This document shows, piece after piece, positions 54,781-63,651 of a stretch of 64,000 nucleotides of DNA (its first letter is position 1; each line of letters opens with the position of its first letter). The stretch comes from Akkermansia muciniphila. Lineage in GTDB: Bacteria > Verrucomicrobiota > Verrucomicrobiia > Verrucomicrobiales > DEV007. The stretch lies in assembly GCA_945883495.1 (NCBI GenBank), contig CAMCXS010000002.1, positions 109,283 to 173,282 of the forward strand, given 5' to 3'. Both the position numbers and the translations under genes were made by a program. Under the pieces are notes generated by a model. The model was not told the origin of the DNA. It saw nothing but the letters and a program-made list of their open reading frames with translations, and did not search any database.

Positions 54781-57063
54781 ATGAAACGAATTTGGAAGAT
54801 CGCCATCTGGACCGGTGCCGGGCTCGCCGCCACGGTGGCGTTCTTCCTCTGGATTCTCCCCCTTTTCGCCCCCCTGCCAGCGGAGTTATTGGCGCCACCG
54901 CGCGTTTCCACCACGGTCACGGATCGCAACGGAGTCCCACTGCGCCGCTTTCTCGTGAACGGGGAGGAAGTCGTCTCCTCTTACGTCACTTTGGCGGAAA
55001 TCCCGCAGGTCTTCATCGACGCGACCGTTGCAGCGGAGGACAAGCGCTTTTGGAAGCACCACGGGATCGACTTCATCGCAGTGCTCCGGGCTGCCAACCA
55101 AGCAGCGGAGGAAGGCCAAGCGATTTCGGGCGCGTCCACGATCACGCAACAGCTCATCAAAATCACCATGCCGGAGCCTATGCCCCGGAACCTTCGCACC
55201 AAGTTCGTGGAAATCATCTTGGCGCGCAAACTCGAGATGACTCACGACAAAAAGTGGATCCTCGAAAACTACCTCAACAGGATCCCCTACGGCAACCTCC
55301 GCACCGGATGTCGCGCCGCCGCCGAAGGCTACTTCGCCAAGCCACTCGGCGACCTCACTCTGGCGGAATGCGCTCTGCTGACAGGTCTTCCGAATAAGCC
55401 CACGCGCTTCAATCCCTACCGCAACCTGCAAGGCGCCAAGGAACGCCAAGTCTGGATCCTCGACCGGATGCTTGAAGATGGCTACATCACCACAGAAGAA
55501 TGCCAACGAGCCAAAGACGAACGACTCGTCCTCCGCCGAGACGGCTCCGCCTTCCGCGCTCCCCACGCCGTCGATCTCATCGTCGCCAAGCACCGCGATG
55601 CCCTAGTTCCCGGTACGGTCCGCTCCACGATTGATCAAGAGCTGCAAACGTTCTCGGAAAACGTTATCGATGAACACCTCAACTTCATCTCCTCGCAACG
55701 CAGCACGTCCCGTTACTTCCACGCCGCCGTCGTCGCGATCGATAACGCCACCGGTGAAGTCCTCGTGCTCACCGGCTCCCGGAATTATGACGATCAGCGC
55801 AGTGGCCAAATCAACGGTGCCTGGGTCCCCCGCTCCCCGGGTTCAGCCCTGAAGCCGTTCACTTACCTCATCGCGATGCAACGCGGCATCTCCGCGAGCA
55901 CCGTGTTAGCGGACATCCCAGTTGAGTTCCCCACACCCCTGGGCGTCTACCGGCCGGTGAATTACGACCGCACCTGGATGGGCCCAGTCGATATCCGCCG
56001 CGCCTTGGGAAATTCCCTAAACATCCCCGCCGTCCGCATGCTTGACCGGATTGGCGGCCCATCGGCGCTCCATCAATCCCTGACCAATGCCGGACTCACC
56101 TCGTTGACCGAGCCCGCGTCCACCTACGGCCTTGGCCTCACCATTGGCAGCGCCCCGGTGCGGCTTCTCGAATTGACAAACGCTTATAGTTGCCTGGCAC
56201 GCCTCGGCGAGTTCAGACCCTGGCGCCTCCTTTGTGATGCCCCCGTGGCTGCATCGAAGCGCATTTTCGATGAGGACGCCTGCTTCGTCCTGGCGGACAT
56301 GATGAGCGACAATTCCTCACGAGCCCGCAACTTCGGCTGGAACAATCCGCTCCATTTCGACTCCTTCCGCGCCGCCGCCAAAACCGGTACGAGTTCCGAT
56401 TTTCGCGACGGCTGGACTCTCGGCTTCACCCCGGAATTCACGGTCGGCGTCTGGGTCGGAAACTTTGATCACACGCCCTTGGACCGCTTCTCTGGAACCG
56501 CAGGCGCGGGGCCGATTTTCCATGCCGTGATGCAACGGCTCCACCGGGATCGCCCCGCTACGTGGTATCATTCCGTCGATGGCGTCACAAGGGTCACGGT
56601 GGATGTCTTGACTGGTCACCAAATCATCCCGGGACTCCCCGCCATCGATCCGGTGGAAATCCCGGTTCTGCGCCGCGCCCTGCCCCGCTTGGCTTCCGCG
56701 GCGGACTACGATGACACCGGCCGCGTGATTCTTCCGGCCACGTATTCGGATTGGCACCGCACCGCGCCCTCGCAGCTGCGGGAACGCACCATCGTGCGCA
56801 GCGGCCCGGACACAGCGCGGGAATTCCAGATCCGCTGTCCCGTGGAAGGTTTGATCGTCTATTTGGACCCGGACCTGCCGGACGGCGGCTCCCTGCTCCG
56901 GCTCAGCGCGGACGTCGATGGTCTGCTTTGGACCTCGCCCACGCTCCAGATCGACGATTCCTCCCATACCGCCCAGCTGATCCCAGGCGAACACGAGATC
57001 ACGGCGGAAGACCCGGCTACCGGCCTGCGCCGCTCGGTTCGCATCACCGTCAAAGAAGCCTGA
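54781..57063 (+). CDS. pbpC: Penicillin-binding protein 1C
   Basis: Bifunctional peptidoglycan polymerase (760 residues): one N-terminal membrane helix (about 7-30), glycosyltransferase with catalytic Glu86 in AAEDKRFWKHHG, and transpeptidase with SPGSALK (nucleophile Ser) and KTGTSSDF. A C-terminal BiPBP_C-type beta domain (about 680-760) matches PbpC. E. coli PbpC has weak transpeptidase activity and its gene neighbours an alpha-2-macroglobulin gene, as here. The ATG at 54781 starts the membrane segment; an ATG at 54673 is in an open frame but gives an unlikely N-terminus. Confidence 0.94.
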   Translation: MKRIWKIAIWTGAGLAATVAFFLWILPLFAPLPAELLAPPRVSTTVTDRNGVPLRRFLVNGEEVVSSYVTLAEIPQVFIDATVAAEDKRFWKHHGIDFIAVLRAANQAAEEGQAISGASTITQQLIKITMPEPMPRNLRTKFVEIILARKLEMTHDKKWILENYLNRIPYGNLRTGCRAAAEGYFAKPLGDLTLAECALLTGLPNKPTRFNPYRNLQGAKERQVWILDRMLEDGYITTEECQRAKDERLVLRRDGSAFRAPHAVDLIVAKHRDALVPGTVRSTIDQELQTFSENVIDEHLNFISSQRSTSRYFHAAVVAIDNATGEVLVLTGSRNYDDQRSGQINGAWVPRSPGSALKPFTYLIAMQRGISASTVLADIPVEFPTPLGVYRPVNYDRTWMGPVDIRRALGNSLNIPAVRMLDRIGGPSALHQSLTNAGLTSLTEPASTYGLGLTIGSAPVRLLELTNAYSCLARLGEFRPWRLLCDAPVAASKRIFDEDACFVLADMMSDNSSRARNFGWNNPLHFDSFRAAAKTGTSSDFRDGWTLGFTPEFTVGVWVGNFDHTPLDRFSGTAGAGPIFHAVMQRLHRDRPATWYHSVDGVTRVTVDVLTGHQIIPGLPAIDPVEIPVLRRALPRLASAADYDDTGRVILPATYSDWHRTAPSQLRERTIVRSGPDTAREFQIRCPVEGLIVYLDPDLPDGGSLLRLSADVDGLLWTSPTLQIDDSSHTAQLIPGEHEITAEDPATGLRRSVRITVKEA

Positions 57064-57072
57064 CCGCGGAAC

Positions 57073-58173
57073 TCAAATCCGCCAGCCGCTCTTCTTCCGG
57101 TCCGCCTTCTCCACCTCGTCAACCACGTGCTGCATCGCCTCCCGGTTCCGGCAATGAGCCAGCGCGTCGGCGGAGGAAATGGCGCGCTGCCGCAGCAGCT
57201 TGGCAAGGCTTTCGTCGATCGTATGCATCCCTTCGTTGCGGCCGATCTCAATAATCCCTGGGATCTGCTCAAACTTCCGGTGCCTTAGGCAATTCCGGAT
57301 TGCGTAAGTCATGATCATAACCTCAGACGCTAGCACCCGGCCTTGGCCGCTGGCATGAGGCAAGAGATGTTGTGAAACCACCGCCTGCAAACAGTTCGCT
57401 AATTGCGCGATGATCTGTCCTTGCTGGTCCGCCGGAAACGCGTCGATCATTCGGTCGAGCGCTTTGGGGGCATCAATCGTGTGCAGCGTGCTGAGCACCA
57501 GATGCCCCGTCTCCGCGGCCGTCACAGCGGCCTGCATTGTTTCATAGTCCCGGAGCTCGCTGACGAGAATCACGTCCGGATCTTGGCGCAACACGTGCCG
57601 CAAGGCACTCGCAAAGCTGATCGTATCATTCCCAATCTCCCGCTGCTTAATCAAACTACGGCTGTGCTGGAAGACATACTCAATCGGATCTTCCACGGAA
57701 ATGATCACCCCCTTCCGGGTCTCGCTAATTCGTTTTACCATCGACGCCAGGGTCGTGCTCTTGCCCGATCCGGTGATCCCGGTGACCAGGACCAATCCGC
57801 GCTGCAATTGGCAGAGCGTCTCTAGGATCGGCTCGTGCCCCAGAATGGGCAAATCCGGGATGTCATTGCGGATATGCCGGAACGCCGCCTCCAACGAACT
57901 CCGGTTGTAGTGCGCGTTGCCTCGAAATCGCCCCAATCCGGAGACGGATACCGCGAAATCCAGTTCAAGATTCTCCTCCAACGCCGCTCGCTGGGATTCC
58001 GAGAGAATTCCCATCACCAACTGGTAACTGGAATCCCGGTCCAAAGACTCCGTCGAAGCCGGCCGTAGTTCGCCATCAACCCGGATCATGGGCGGAGCGC
58101 CGACCGAGAGATGCAGGTCGGAACCCTTTTGGCTGACCATAGCCTGAAGCAAATCAACAATCGTATGAGGCAT
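57073..58173 (-). CDS. PilT-type twitching motility ATPase
   Basis: Secretion/retraction ATPase (366 residues) of type IV pili. N-terminal PAS-like domain, then the RecA domain with Walker A GITGSGKSTT (132-141), the Asp-box region, Walker B region (DVILVSELRD) and the AIRNLI-type region (MTYAIRNCLR). Pilus retraction is the inferred role. It lies 39 bp downstream of a PilU-like paralogue, and the two may be cotranscribed. pilA-like pilins are not in the window. Confidence 0.92.
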   Translation of the reverse strand: MPHTIVDLLQAMVSQKGSDLHLSVGAPPMIRVDGELRPASTESLDRDSSYQLVMGILSESQRAALEENLELDFAVSVSGLGRFRGNAHYNRSSLEAAFRHIRNDIPDLPILGHEPILETLCQLQRGLVLVTGITGSGKSTTLASMVKRISETRKGVIISVEDPIEYVFQHSRSLIKQREIGNDTISFASALRHVLRQDPDVILVSELRDYETMQAAVTAAETGHLVLSTLHTIDAPKALDRMIDAFPADQQGQIIAQLANCLQAVVSQHLLPHASGQGRVLASEVMIMTYAIRNCLRHRKFEQIPGIIEIGRNEGMHTIDESLAKLLRQRAISSADALAHCRNREAMQHVVDEVEKADRKKSGWRI

Positions 58174-58212
58174 CGGTAAATCAGACGAAATGGTGACAAA
58201 GAATCGGTAAAT

Positions 58213-59280
58213 TCAGCTGCGGGCACTATTTGAAATCCCCATTTCCATCCGGTCGAACTCATGCGGGTCCGGGAAGGCGGATCGAGCCGTGGTCTTGCTC
58301 AAGACCCCCGCCTGGTAGGCAGCCGCGATCGATTGGGCAAAGCTTGCGTTGGCGGAATCTTGATTCCGGGAAATGAATTCAACAATCTCGAACGTCCGTC
58401 CCTCACGCAGCCACTTGCGGATCACCCCAGAGTTCGCCAAATGCTCCACCGCCAGATGCAGACCGCCTCCCTCCGCCGGGAGCAGCTTTTGGCAAAGAAT
58501 GCCGATGAGCTGCTTGGACAGAACGAGAAGGGCGCTTTCCCGCTCTTCCGCTGGGAAAAGTGCCGCCAATCGCTCCATGGTTTCGGCGACATCCGTGCTA
58601 TGTAACGTGGTCAGCACCAAATGTCCCGTTTCGCATGCCTGAAGCGCTACCCTTGCCGTGTTGGCATCGCGGATTTCTCCCAGCATGATGACATCGGGAC
58701 TTTGCCGCAGGGCAGACCGTAGGCCCGAGACGAAAGATTCCGTATCGCCGCCCACCTCCCGTTGGGTAATGAGAGACCGAGCTGGCTTGAGAAGATACTC
58801 AATCGGGTCCTCAATGGTTACGATGTGCAGTTGCCGTGCATCATTGATCCACTGCAAACACGCCGCCAAGGTGGTGGATTTTCCCGAGTTTGTCGCTCCC
58901 GTGACCAGCACCAGCCCACCATCCCTGGAACACCAATCACGTAACCGATCGGCCGGCAGCCCAAGTTGTTCCATCGTCCCCACTGCCGATTTGATGGGGC
59001 GCAACGCAGCTCCAAGCCGCCCCAGATGCCGGAAGAGATTAACCCGGAACCAGTGACCATCCGGACTCATCCAGCGCACGTCACGCTCCGCCGTCGTCGC
59101 CGGATCACAACCGCATCCTTCCCAAAACTCGCCCAATGCCTCATTGGTCAAAATGTCATCGGTGAGCCGGTAAATGTGGCCATTGATGCGGGCGCTGGGA
59201 CATTCATTCGGCTTCAAGAAAAGATCTTGCGCTTGATGCGCTACGGCGGCGGCGCAGATCTGTTCGATGACGGAGGACAT
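58213..59280 (-). CDS. Second PilT/PilU-like ATPase
   Basis: A 355-residue paralogue of the neighbour. Walker A is GATNSGKSTT (128-137), with Asn where PilT has Gly, and Walker B VIMLGEIRD. The N-terminal domain is shorter and Cys-containing (GCGC). PilU-like accessory retraction ATPases have this paired arrangement in many Gram-negative genomes. ATG 59280 is chosen over 59325 because the N-terminus then aligns better with the paralogue. Confidence 0.88.
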   Translation of the reverse strand: MSSVIEQICAAAVAHQAQDLFLKPNECPSARINGHIYRLTDDILTNEALGEFWEGCGCDPATTAERDVRWMSPDGHWFRVNLFRHLGRLGAALRPIKSAVGTMEQLGLPADRLRDWCSRDGGLVLVTGATNSGKSTTLAACLQWINDARQLHIVTIEDPIEYLLKPARSLITQREVGGDTESFVSGLRSALRQSPDVIMLGEIRDANTARVALQACETGHLVLTTLHSTDVAETMERLAALFPAEERESALLVLSKQLIGILCQKLLPAEGGGLHLAVEHLANSGVIRKWLREGRTFEIVEFISRNQDSANASFAQSIAAAYQAGVLSKTTARSAFPDPHEFDRMEMGISNSARS

Positions 59281-59318
59281 GGCAGCTAGGTGTGTAACGC
59301 GGGCACGGTCAAAAGGCA

Positions 59319-59567
59319 ATGGCACACCGGCAAGGAATCAAATGGCCCGAACCCTTCGGCCCAAAATTCAAGAACAACTTTGAAACTTCCGTCGTCAACG
59401 CCTTTTCGGGCGGCGCACAGGAGCTCGAAATGAGCGAGCCAGGCCGCTACTACTTCGCCGGAGCAATTCCGCTGTGGAACAGTTGCCTGAAGTGCCACCT
59501 GCCCCATCGGACCTCGTTGGAAGAGCGCGTCGCGGCCTTGGTCATCAGCATGCCTCTGTCCAATTGA
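59319..59567 (+). pseudogene. Short ORF resembling the end of a DUF3365 heme domain
   Basis: An 82-residue frame. The sequence around residues 50-82 with CLKCH and ISMPL resembles the C-terminal end of a Tll0287-like (DUF3365) heme-binding domain, which is normally about 180 residues and needs an N-terminal signal. An in-frame stop at 59295-59297 lies just upstream of the ATG, so the rest of the gene is gone. It is probably a remnant. Convergent genes or a promoter are not seen. Confidence 0.5.
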
Positions 59568-59630
59568 TGGCCAACGCACGATTTTGTTTGCTCCCGGGGC
59601 CACCCGAATCTCCGGTTCATTCTCCTGTCC

Positions 59631-60800
59631 ATGAACCCGTTTCCGCTGTCTTGGCACCGAGCCGTGATCCTAGGGATCGCGTGATGCGAGCGGCTTCGGA
59701 CGTTATCTTCCCAGCTACTTTGATCACATCGGTGCGGCGGATGACTATCGCATCAAAGGGATCAGCCGCCTCCGGACCGACGGAATGGGGGCTCCGTTGG
59801 TGGCCGTCCGGGAAAATCGCGAACGTGAGCCGATCGAAGCGTTTTACCCGCCGGAAGCCATTTCCCGGCCCGTGACGGCGGTGATTCATTGCTCGCCGAA
59901 GCGGGACGGGGTCATTCCAGTAACGATCGAACTGCTGTGCACGCACCGGCGGGACACCGTAAAGATCGAGGGCCGCTCCGAGCGGTTGGCGGCGGACTTG
60001 AGTGTAGCGTGGGCGGCCCTGCTGGAGCGGACGCGCGACCTGCGGCGAGGTGAAATCCGGGATCTTTTGACGGACATGCCCGGACGTGAGCCGCGGCTTT
60101 ATCTGATGGAGCCGTATGATCCCCGGAAAGAGCCACTCATCATGATCCATGGGCTGCTCGATTCCCCATTGAAGTGGGCAAATCTCACCAATGAATTGGA
60201 AGCAGACCCGAGCATTGGGCGTCGCTACCAAGTTTGGCATTTTCTCTACAACACTTCCGCTCCTCCTTTGTATTCGGGCCGGATTCTGCGCACCCAATAC
60301 CGGGAGTTGCGACGCCTGCTCGATCCAGGGCTCATTGATCCAGCTTCGCAGAGAACAACCTTGGTCACGCACAGCATGGGTGGAATTGTCGCTCGCGGGC
60401 TCATTACTGATCCTGGCGACGCGTTCTGGAAGGCCGCATTCACCCGCCCACTACCGGAGCTCAAGCTCTCTCCAGCAGACCGGACCATGCTCCAAGAAGC
60501 GTTTTTTTGGCAACCAGAACCCAGCGTCCGCCGAGTGGTCTTCATCGCGACCCCACACCGTGGCAGCCGACCATGCAAATTCTTCCCGGGCTGCCGATCC
60601 TTCCCGGCATCGACCTGCACAGCCTGATGGGAGACCGGGGCAAAGGAGGCCCCGTGGAAAAAAGCTCTGATGGCGTGGTGGAATACTGGAGCAGCCACTT
60701 GGATGGCGTGAGCTCAGAAGCCGTCCTTCCATTCTCGCACACGGCGGTCGATCACCCCGATACGGTCGTGGAGGTGCGGCGAATTCTTGGTTTGCCGTGA
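59631..60800 (+). pseudogene. Disrupted alpha/beta hydrolase (lipase-like) gene
   Basis: A lipase-like gene broken at two places. The start MNPFPLSWHR (59631) has a hydrophobic export-like segment but is followed by a TGA after 17 codons; the same protein then continues in another frame (GFGRYLPSYFDH...) through ATG 59785 up to about 60580, with MIHGLLDSP and the nucleophile elbow THSMGG. After TPHRGS the frame breaks again; the C-terminal part MGDRGKGG, SSDGVVEYWSSHLDG and the final RRILGLP continue in a third frame (60590-60800). About 70-80 residues seem to be missing between TPHRGS and LHSLMGD, so the gene is not functional unless repaired. Confidence 0.8.
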
Positions 60801-60868
60801 TCGACCGATGCTCGATGTTCGACTTGCCGTCGCCGTTGGAGTAGGATGCGTACCGGTTTGCGTTTGCT

Positions 60869-61837
60869 ATGAATTCCCTCCCCACCCACGCGAACGCCGC
60901 GTTCGCCGCCCTTTTGGTCTCGCTCCTGGTTTCGTCCTGTCAAACGGTTCCCATCGTACTCCGGCCCGGGAAAAAGTTGGCCCAGGGGCAGTTTGAATGG
61001 GAGCCACGACGCTCTACTTCCGGACCGGTTCTCATCGTGGTTAGCCTGGAGGACCGCATTGCTTATGTCTACCGCAATGGAACGCAGATCGGCCGTAGCT
61101 CCGTAAGCATGGAGGGACCGGCCACCACGGGAGTTTTCACCCTCCCGCCGCGTCGCGAAGCTGCTCGGGATGAGTCCACTTCCTGGATGGGCACGGCCTT
61201 GCTCACCGGCAATTTGCCCGCAGGACAAGAAAAAACAGCCAACCTTCGCCTGCCAGAAGCCTTTTCCAAGACCCTCTTCCAGGCCACCTCGCTCGGAGCC
61301 ACGGTGGTCATTACTCGCCAAAACGCACCGCCCACGCAATCGGACAAGCCGACGTCCGTACTCTTCGCCAGCGACGTCCAAGTCCGGCCCGAGGACGTGG
61401 CCGGAGAAGGCGAATTCTGGGATCCCGCCGCGAGCGAGGAGGGACCGATGGCGCTGCTGCTCAGCGTGGCGGACCGCACCTTGTATGTCTACCGCAGCGG
61501 CATGCTCATCGGAAAGAGCAAAGTGACCATCCTCCCGGGCCAGGACAGCGGAGCACAAAGTGCGGTCTTCGTCATGCTGGAGGGCGAACTTCCCGAGGAA
61601 AGCGAACTGCTGCCGGGAGTCAAACAGCGACCGTGGGCGGTCCTCAATCTGGATGGTGGCGAGCAACTCCCGGACCCGGTGGCGGAACTCCGGAAGCGGT
61701 TGCGTGCCCCCAAGCCCTTCGCCAGAAAAGTCTACCCACTTCTCAAGCCTGGCGCCCTGTTAATCGTCACTCGCCAGTCCGTGGCTTCGCCAGGCCGTAG
61801 TGGAGCCGACTTCGCGGTATTTGGACCTGGGAAGTGA
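60869..61837 (+). CDS. Lipoprotein with degenerate L,D-transpeptidase-like domains
   Basis: A 322-residue lipoprotein (lipobox VSSC, Cys24). Residues 53-150 match the L,D-transpeptidase (YkuD) fold: PVLIVVSLEDRIAYVYRNGTQIGRS... and a GNLP segment near the active site. Where the family has SHGCVRLP, this protein has EKTANLRLP (about 121-129), so the catalytic His and Cys are missing. A second, weaker half repeat of the same start (GPMALLLSVADRTLYVYRSGMLIG) follows at about 192-215. It is probably a non-catalytic, binding or regulatory protein, or pseudo-enzyme. Confidence 0.75.
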   Translation: MNSLPTHANAAFAALLVSLLVSSCQTVPIVLRPGKKLAQGQFEWEPRRSTSGPVLIVVSLEDRIAYVYRNGTQIGRSSVSMEGPATTGVFTLPPRREAARDESTSWMGTALLTGNLPAGQEKTANLRLPEAFSKTLFQATSLGATVVITRQNAPPTQSDKPTSVLFASDVQVRPEDVAGEGEFWDPAASEEGPMALLLSVADRTLYVYRSGMLIGKSKVTILPGQDSGAQSAVFVMLEGELPEESELLPGVKQRPWAVLNLDGGEQLPDPVAELRKRLRAPKPFARKVYPLLKPGALLIVTRQSVASPGRSGADFAVFGPGK

Positions 61838-61997
61838 GAGAATAGTCAAACCATTGACACAACCCTCAACCGGGAGTCAAGCTCAGCCCAAGATGCACGC
61901 GCGCTTTCGTTTCTTGGCTACGCTCCGCTCCAGGGTCAACGATAACTTGCGAGCGGATCGTCACATAAGGCGGTCGATGTTCTGCCTCCGTCGGCTT

Positions 61998-62120
61998 GCC
62001 TGGCGTTTTTCGAAAACTGAGCCCGGGAAGTCTTCACCTGTTACGAAGCCGGGGCCTTTGGCTTTCACCTTCACCGCAAGCTCACGGAGATGGGCGTGAC
62101 CGACTACGTGGTGCAGCCGG
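61998..62120 (+). pseudogene. IS110-family transposase fragment
   Basis: In one frame the sequence reads a stretch ending CLAFFEN, a TGA, then AREVFTCYEAGAFGFHLHRKL and GVTDYVVQP. The CYEAG.FGF and VVQP segments are characteristic of the N-terminal DEDD part of IS110-family transposases. Internal stop and missing remainder show a remnant. Confidence 0.7.
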
Positions 62121-62262
62121 TGACCAGCAGATGCCAGTGGTTGCCCAAAATGCAGAAGGTCACGAGCTTGATCTGGGAGAAGGCGAGCTGCTGCGCCAGG
62201 AGCTGGCGGAACTTGTCACTGGCCGCATCATCGAAGATCAACTGCCGGTCCCAAACCCGGCA
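62112..62262 (-). pseudogene. RAYT (Y1 transposase) remnant A
   Basis: Minus-strand frame with LIFDDAASDKF, LVTFCILGNHWHLLV and the HUH motif NHWHLL of an IS200-like RAYT, cut off on both sides. It shares about 50 bp with remnant B (63588-63640). Confidence 0.7.
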
Positions 62263-62298
62263 CAGCCAGCTCTAGATGATGCCGGTGCGCAGGTCAGC

Positions 62299-62598
62299 AT
62301 GCGCCCACGCACCCACATCATTCTGGCCACTCAACAATCAACCGCGCGTCAGCGCAACCCGTTTGACAATCAGGAGGGCGGACGGATCGTTGGCTGGGAT
62401 ATGTTGCCGGACGATAACGAGTGGTGGATACTCGATGAAGCCGAACGGGCCAGCAGGGCCAGTGATCTGGCGGAGCTCCGGTCCGGGCGGCGCACCGCGG
62501 CAGAGATCAATGCCGCAAACCGAGTTGTTCCAGACGGAGGAGAGCTTCAATTTCCCGAGGACCTGGACTGCCTGGAGTTCACCCTCGACGATGAGTAG
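62299..62598 (+). CDS. Hypothetical 99-residue protein beside nucleotidyltransferase-like gene
   Basis: Small acidic protein rich in Asp/Glu at the C-terminus (FPEDLDCLEFTLDDE). The frame is open further upstream, but that sequence is antisense to the RAYT remnant; ATG 62299 is the first plausible start downstream of it. The gene ends 3 bp before the next start, so they are very likely cotranscribed, as in toxin-antitoxin pairs. No family recognised. Confidence 0.5.
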   Translation: MRPRTHIILATQQSTARQRNPFDNQEGGRIVGWDMLPDDNEWWILDEAERASRASDLAELRSGRRTAAEINAANRVVPDGGELQFPEDLDCLEFTLDDE

Positions 62599-62601
62599 CC
62601 G

Positions 62602-63399
62602 ATGCCGTTGCACGAGCAGATACGGAAGATTTTGGCGGACGGGCTTCCGGACTCTTTGATCTTAGTGGGAGGACAAGCTGCCCTCTATTACGCCGAACGG
62701 TTTCGGACCCACGAGCCTTTGTTGGAACACTTTGCCGCTGTCACCTCCCGCGATTCGGATTTCCTTGGGAGTTGGAGCGATTGCGAGTTCCTGGCGCAAA
62801 AGCTGGGAGCCATGTTGCAGCGTTCCCCACGGAAGGGTGGGTTTCTGGGGTTGTCGTTGGCACGCATTTTTACCGAGGTGGATACAAAGCCCGATGCGCA
62901 CTTCGTCGAAGTACTCGGTTCCGTTCTTGGAGTCCGTCAGCGGGATGTGGAGCAGACGGCCCTCCGGGTAGCCTTGCCAGGGGGTAATACGTTCCGCGTC
63001 ATTCACCCGGTCCTGCTGCTCGAAGCCAAGGCATCCAACATTGTGGCACTGGACCAAACGGAGCGGAACGACGTCGCGCATCTCGGCATCGCATGTTTCG
63101 CCTCGCGAGCGATTCTTCGGGAAATGAACCTCGATCCCAGCCAGGGGAGGAAGATCGTCACGTTGGGGAACCGAATTCTTGATTTAGCGGAAAGCAACGT
63201 GGGGAGAGCCTTGCTGGGCGATTTCTCGATCGATCTCACCCAGGTTGTTCCTGTGACGTTGGAGGCGAACCACCCGAGTCTTGAGAATTGGATGCAGCAA
63301 GGGCTGCCCACCCGCCTTGCCAGCATTTCCGAACTGGCCAAGGCGGAAAGCCTTCGGCTGGGAGCGCCGCTGGAGCGGGTGTTCGCCGTGGAAGACTGA
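62602..63399 (+). CDS. Putative nucleotidyltransferase-fold protein
   Basis: A 265-residue protein. Residues 20-55 read LILVGGQAALYY and then SRDSDF: a GG followed by D-x-D about 27 residues later, as in AbiEii/DUF6036-type nucleotidyltransferases (Gly23-Gly24, Asp51, Asp53). The remaining 200 residues are not recognised. With its tightly linked upstream partner it may be a toxin-antitoxin-like or defence module, which is inference. The gene pair is flanked by two RAYT remnants in the same orientation. Confidence 0.55.
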   Translation: MPLHEQIRKILADGLPDSLILVGGQAALYYAERFRTHEPLLEHFAAVTSRDSDFLGSWSDCEFLAQKLGAMLQRSPRKGGFLGLSLARIFTEVDTKPDAHFVEVLGSVLGVRQRDVEQTALRVALPGGNTFRVIHPVLLLEAKASNIVALDQTERNDVAHLGIACFASRAILREMNLDPSQGRKIVTLGNRILDLAESNVGRALLGDFSIDLTQVVPVTLEANHPSLENWMQQGLPTRLASISELAKAESLRLGAPLERVFAVED

Positions 63400-63587
63400 G
63401 CCACGGAGCCTGCATCGCCTGACCGCCTGATCTTGATGGAGCCAGCCGAGGACGAGGCCCCACTCCAAAGCGACAGCCTCGCCGCAGCACGACTCGTAGC
63501 GGCGTTTCCGAAAACGCCGAAATTCCAGTTTGGCTCTGTCTGGGCCGTGGTCTCGCTTCCCGCGGGATGGACCCGCCCCCTCAAGGG

Positions 63588-63640
63588 TGACCAGCAGATG
63601 CCAGTGGTCGCCCAGGTTGCAGAAGGTCACGAGCTGGATG
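63588..63640 (-). pseudogene. RAYT (Y1 transposase) remnant B
   Basis: Minus-strand sequence reading LVTFCNLGDHWHLLV with an HUH-like DHWHLL, followed by sequence that no longer resembles a RAYT. Direct repeat of remnant A. Confidence 0.65.
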
Positions 63641-63651
63641 GACCGTGTAGA

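Larger units (their letters stand above)
61838..62298. other. Decayed insertion-sequence DNA
   Basis: No intact gene. Holds an IS110-type transposase fragment and a RAYT fragment, listed separately, plus unassigned sequence (61838-61997) with a 16-bp match, TAAGGCGGTCGATGTT (61966-61981), to 38137-38152. Confidence 0.6.
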
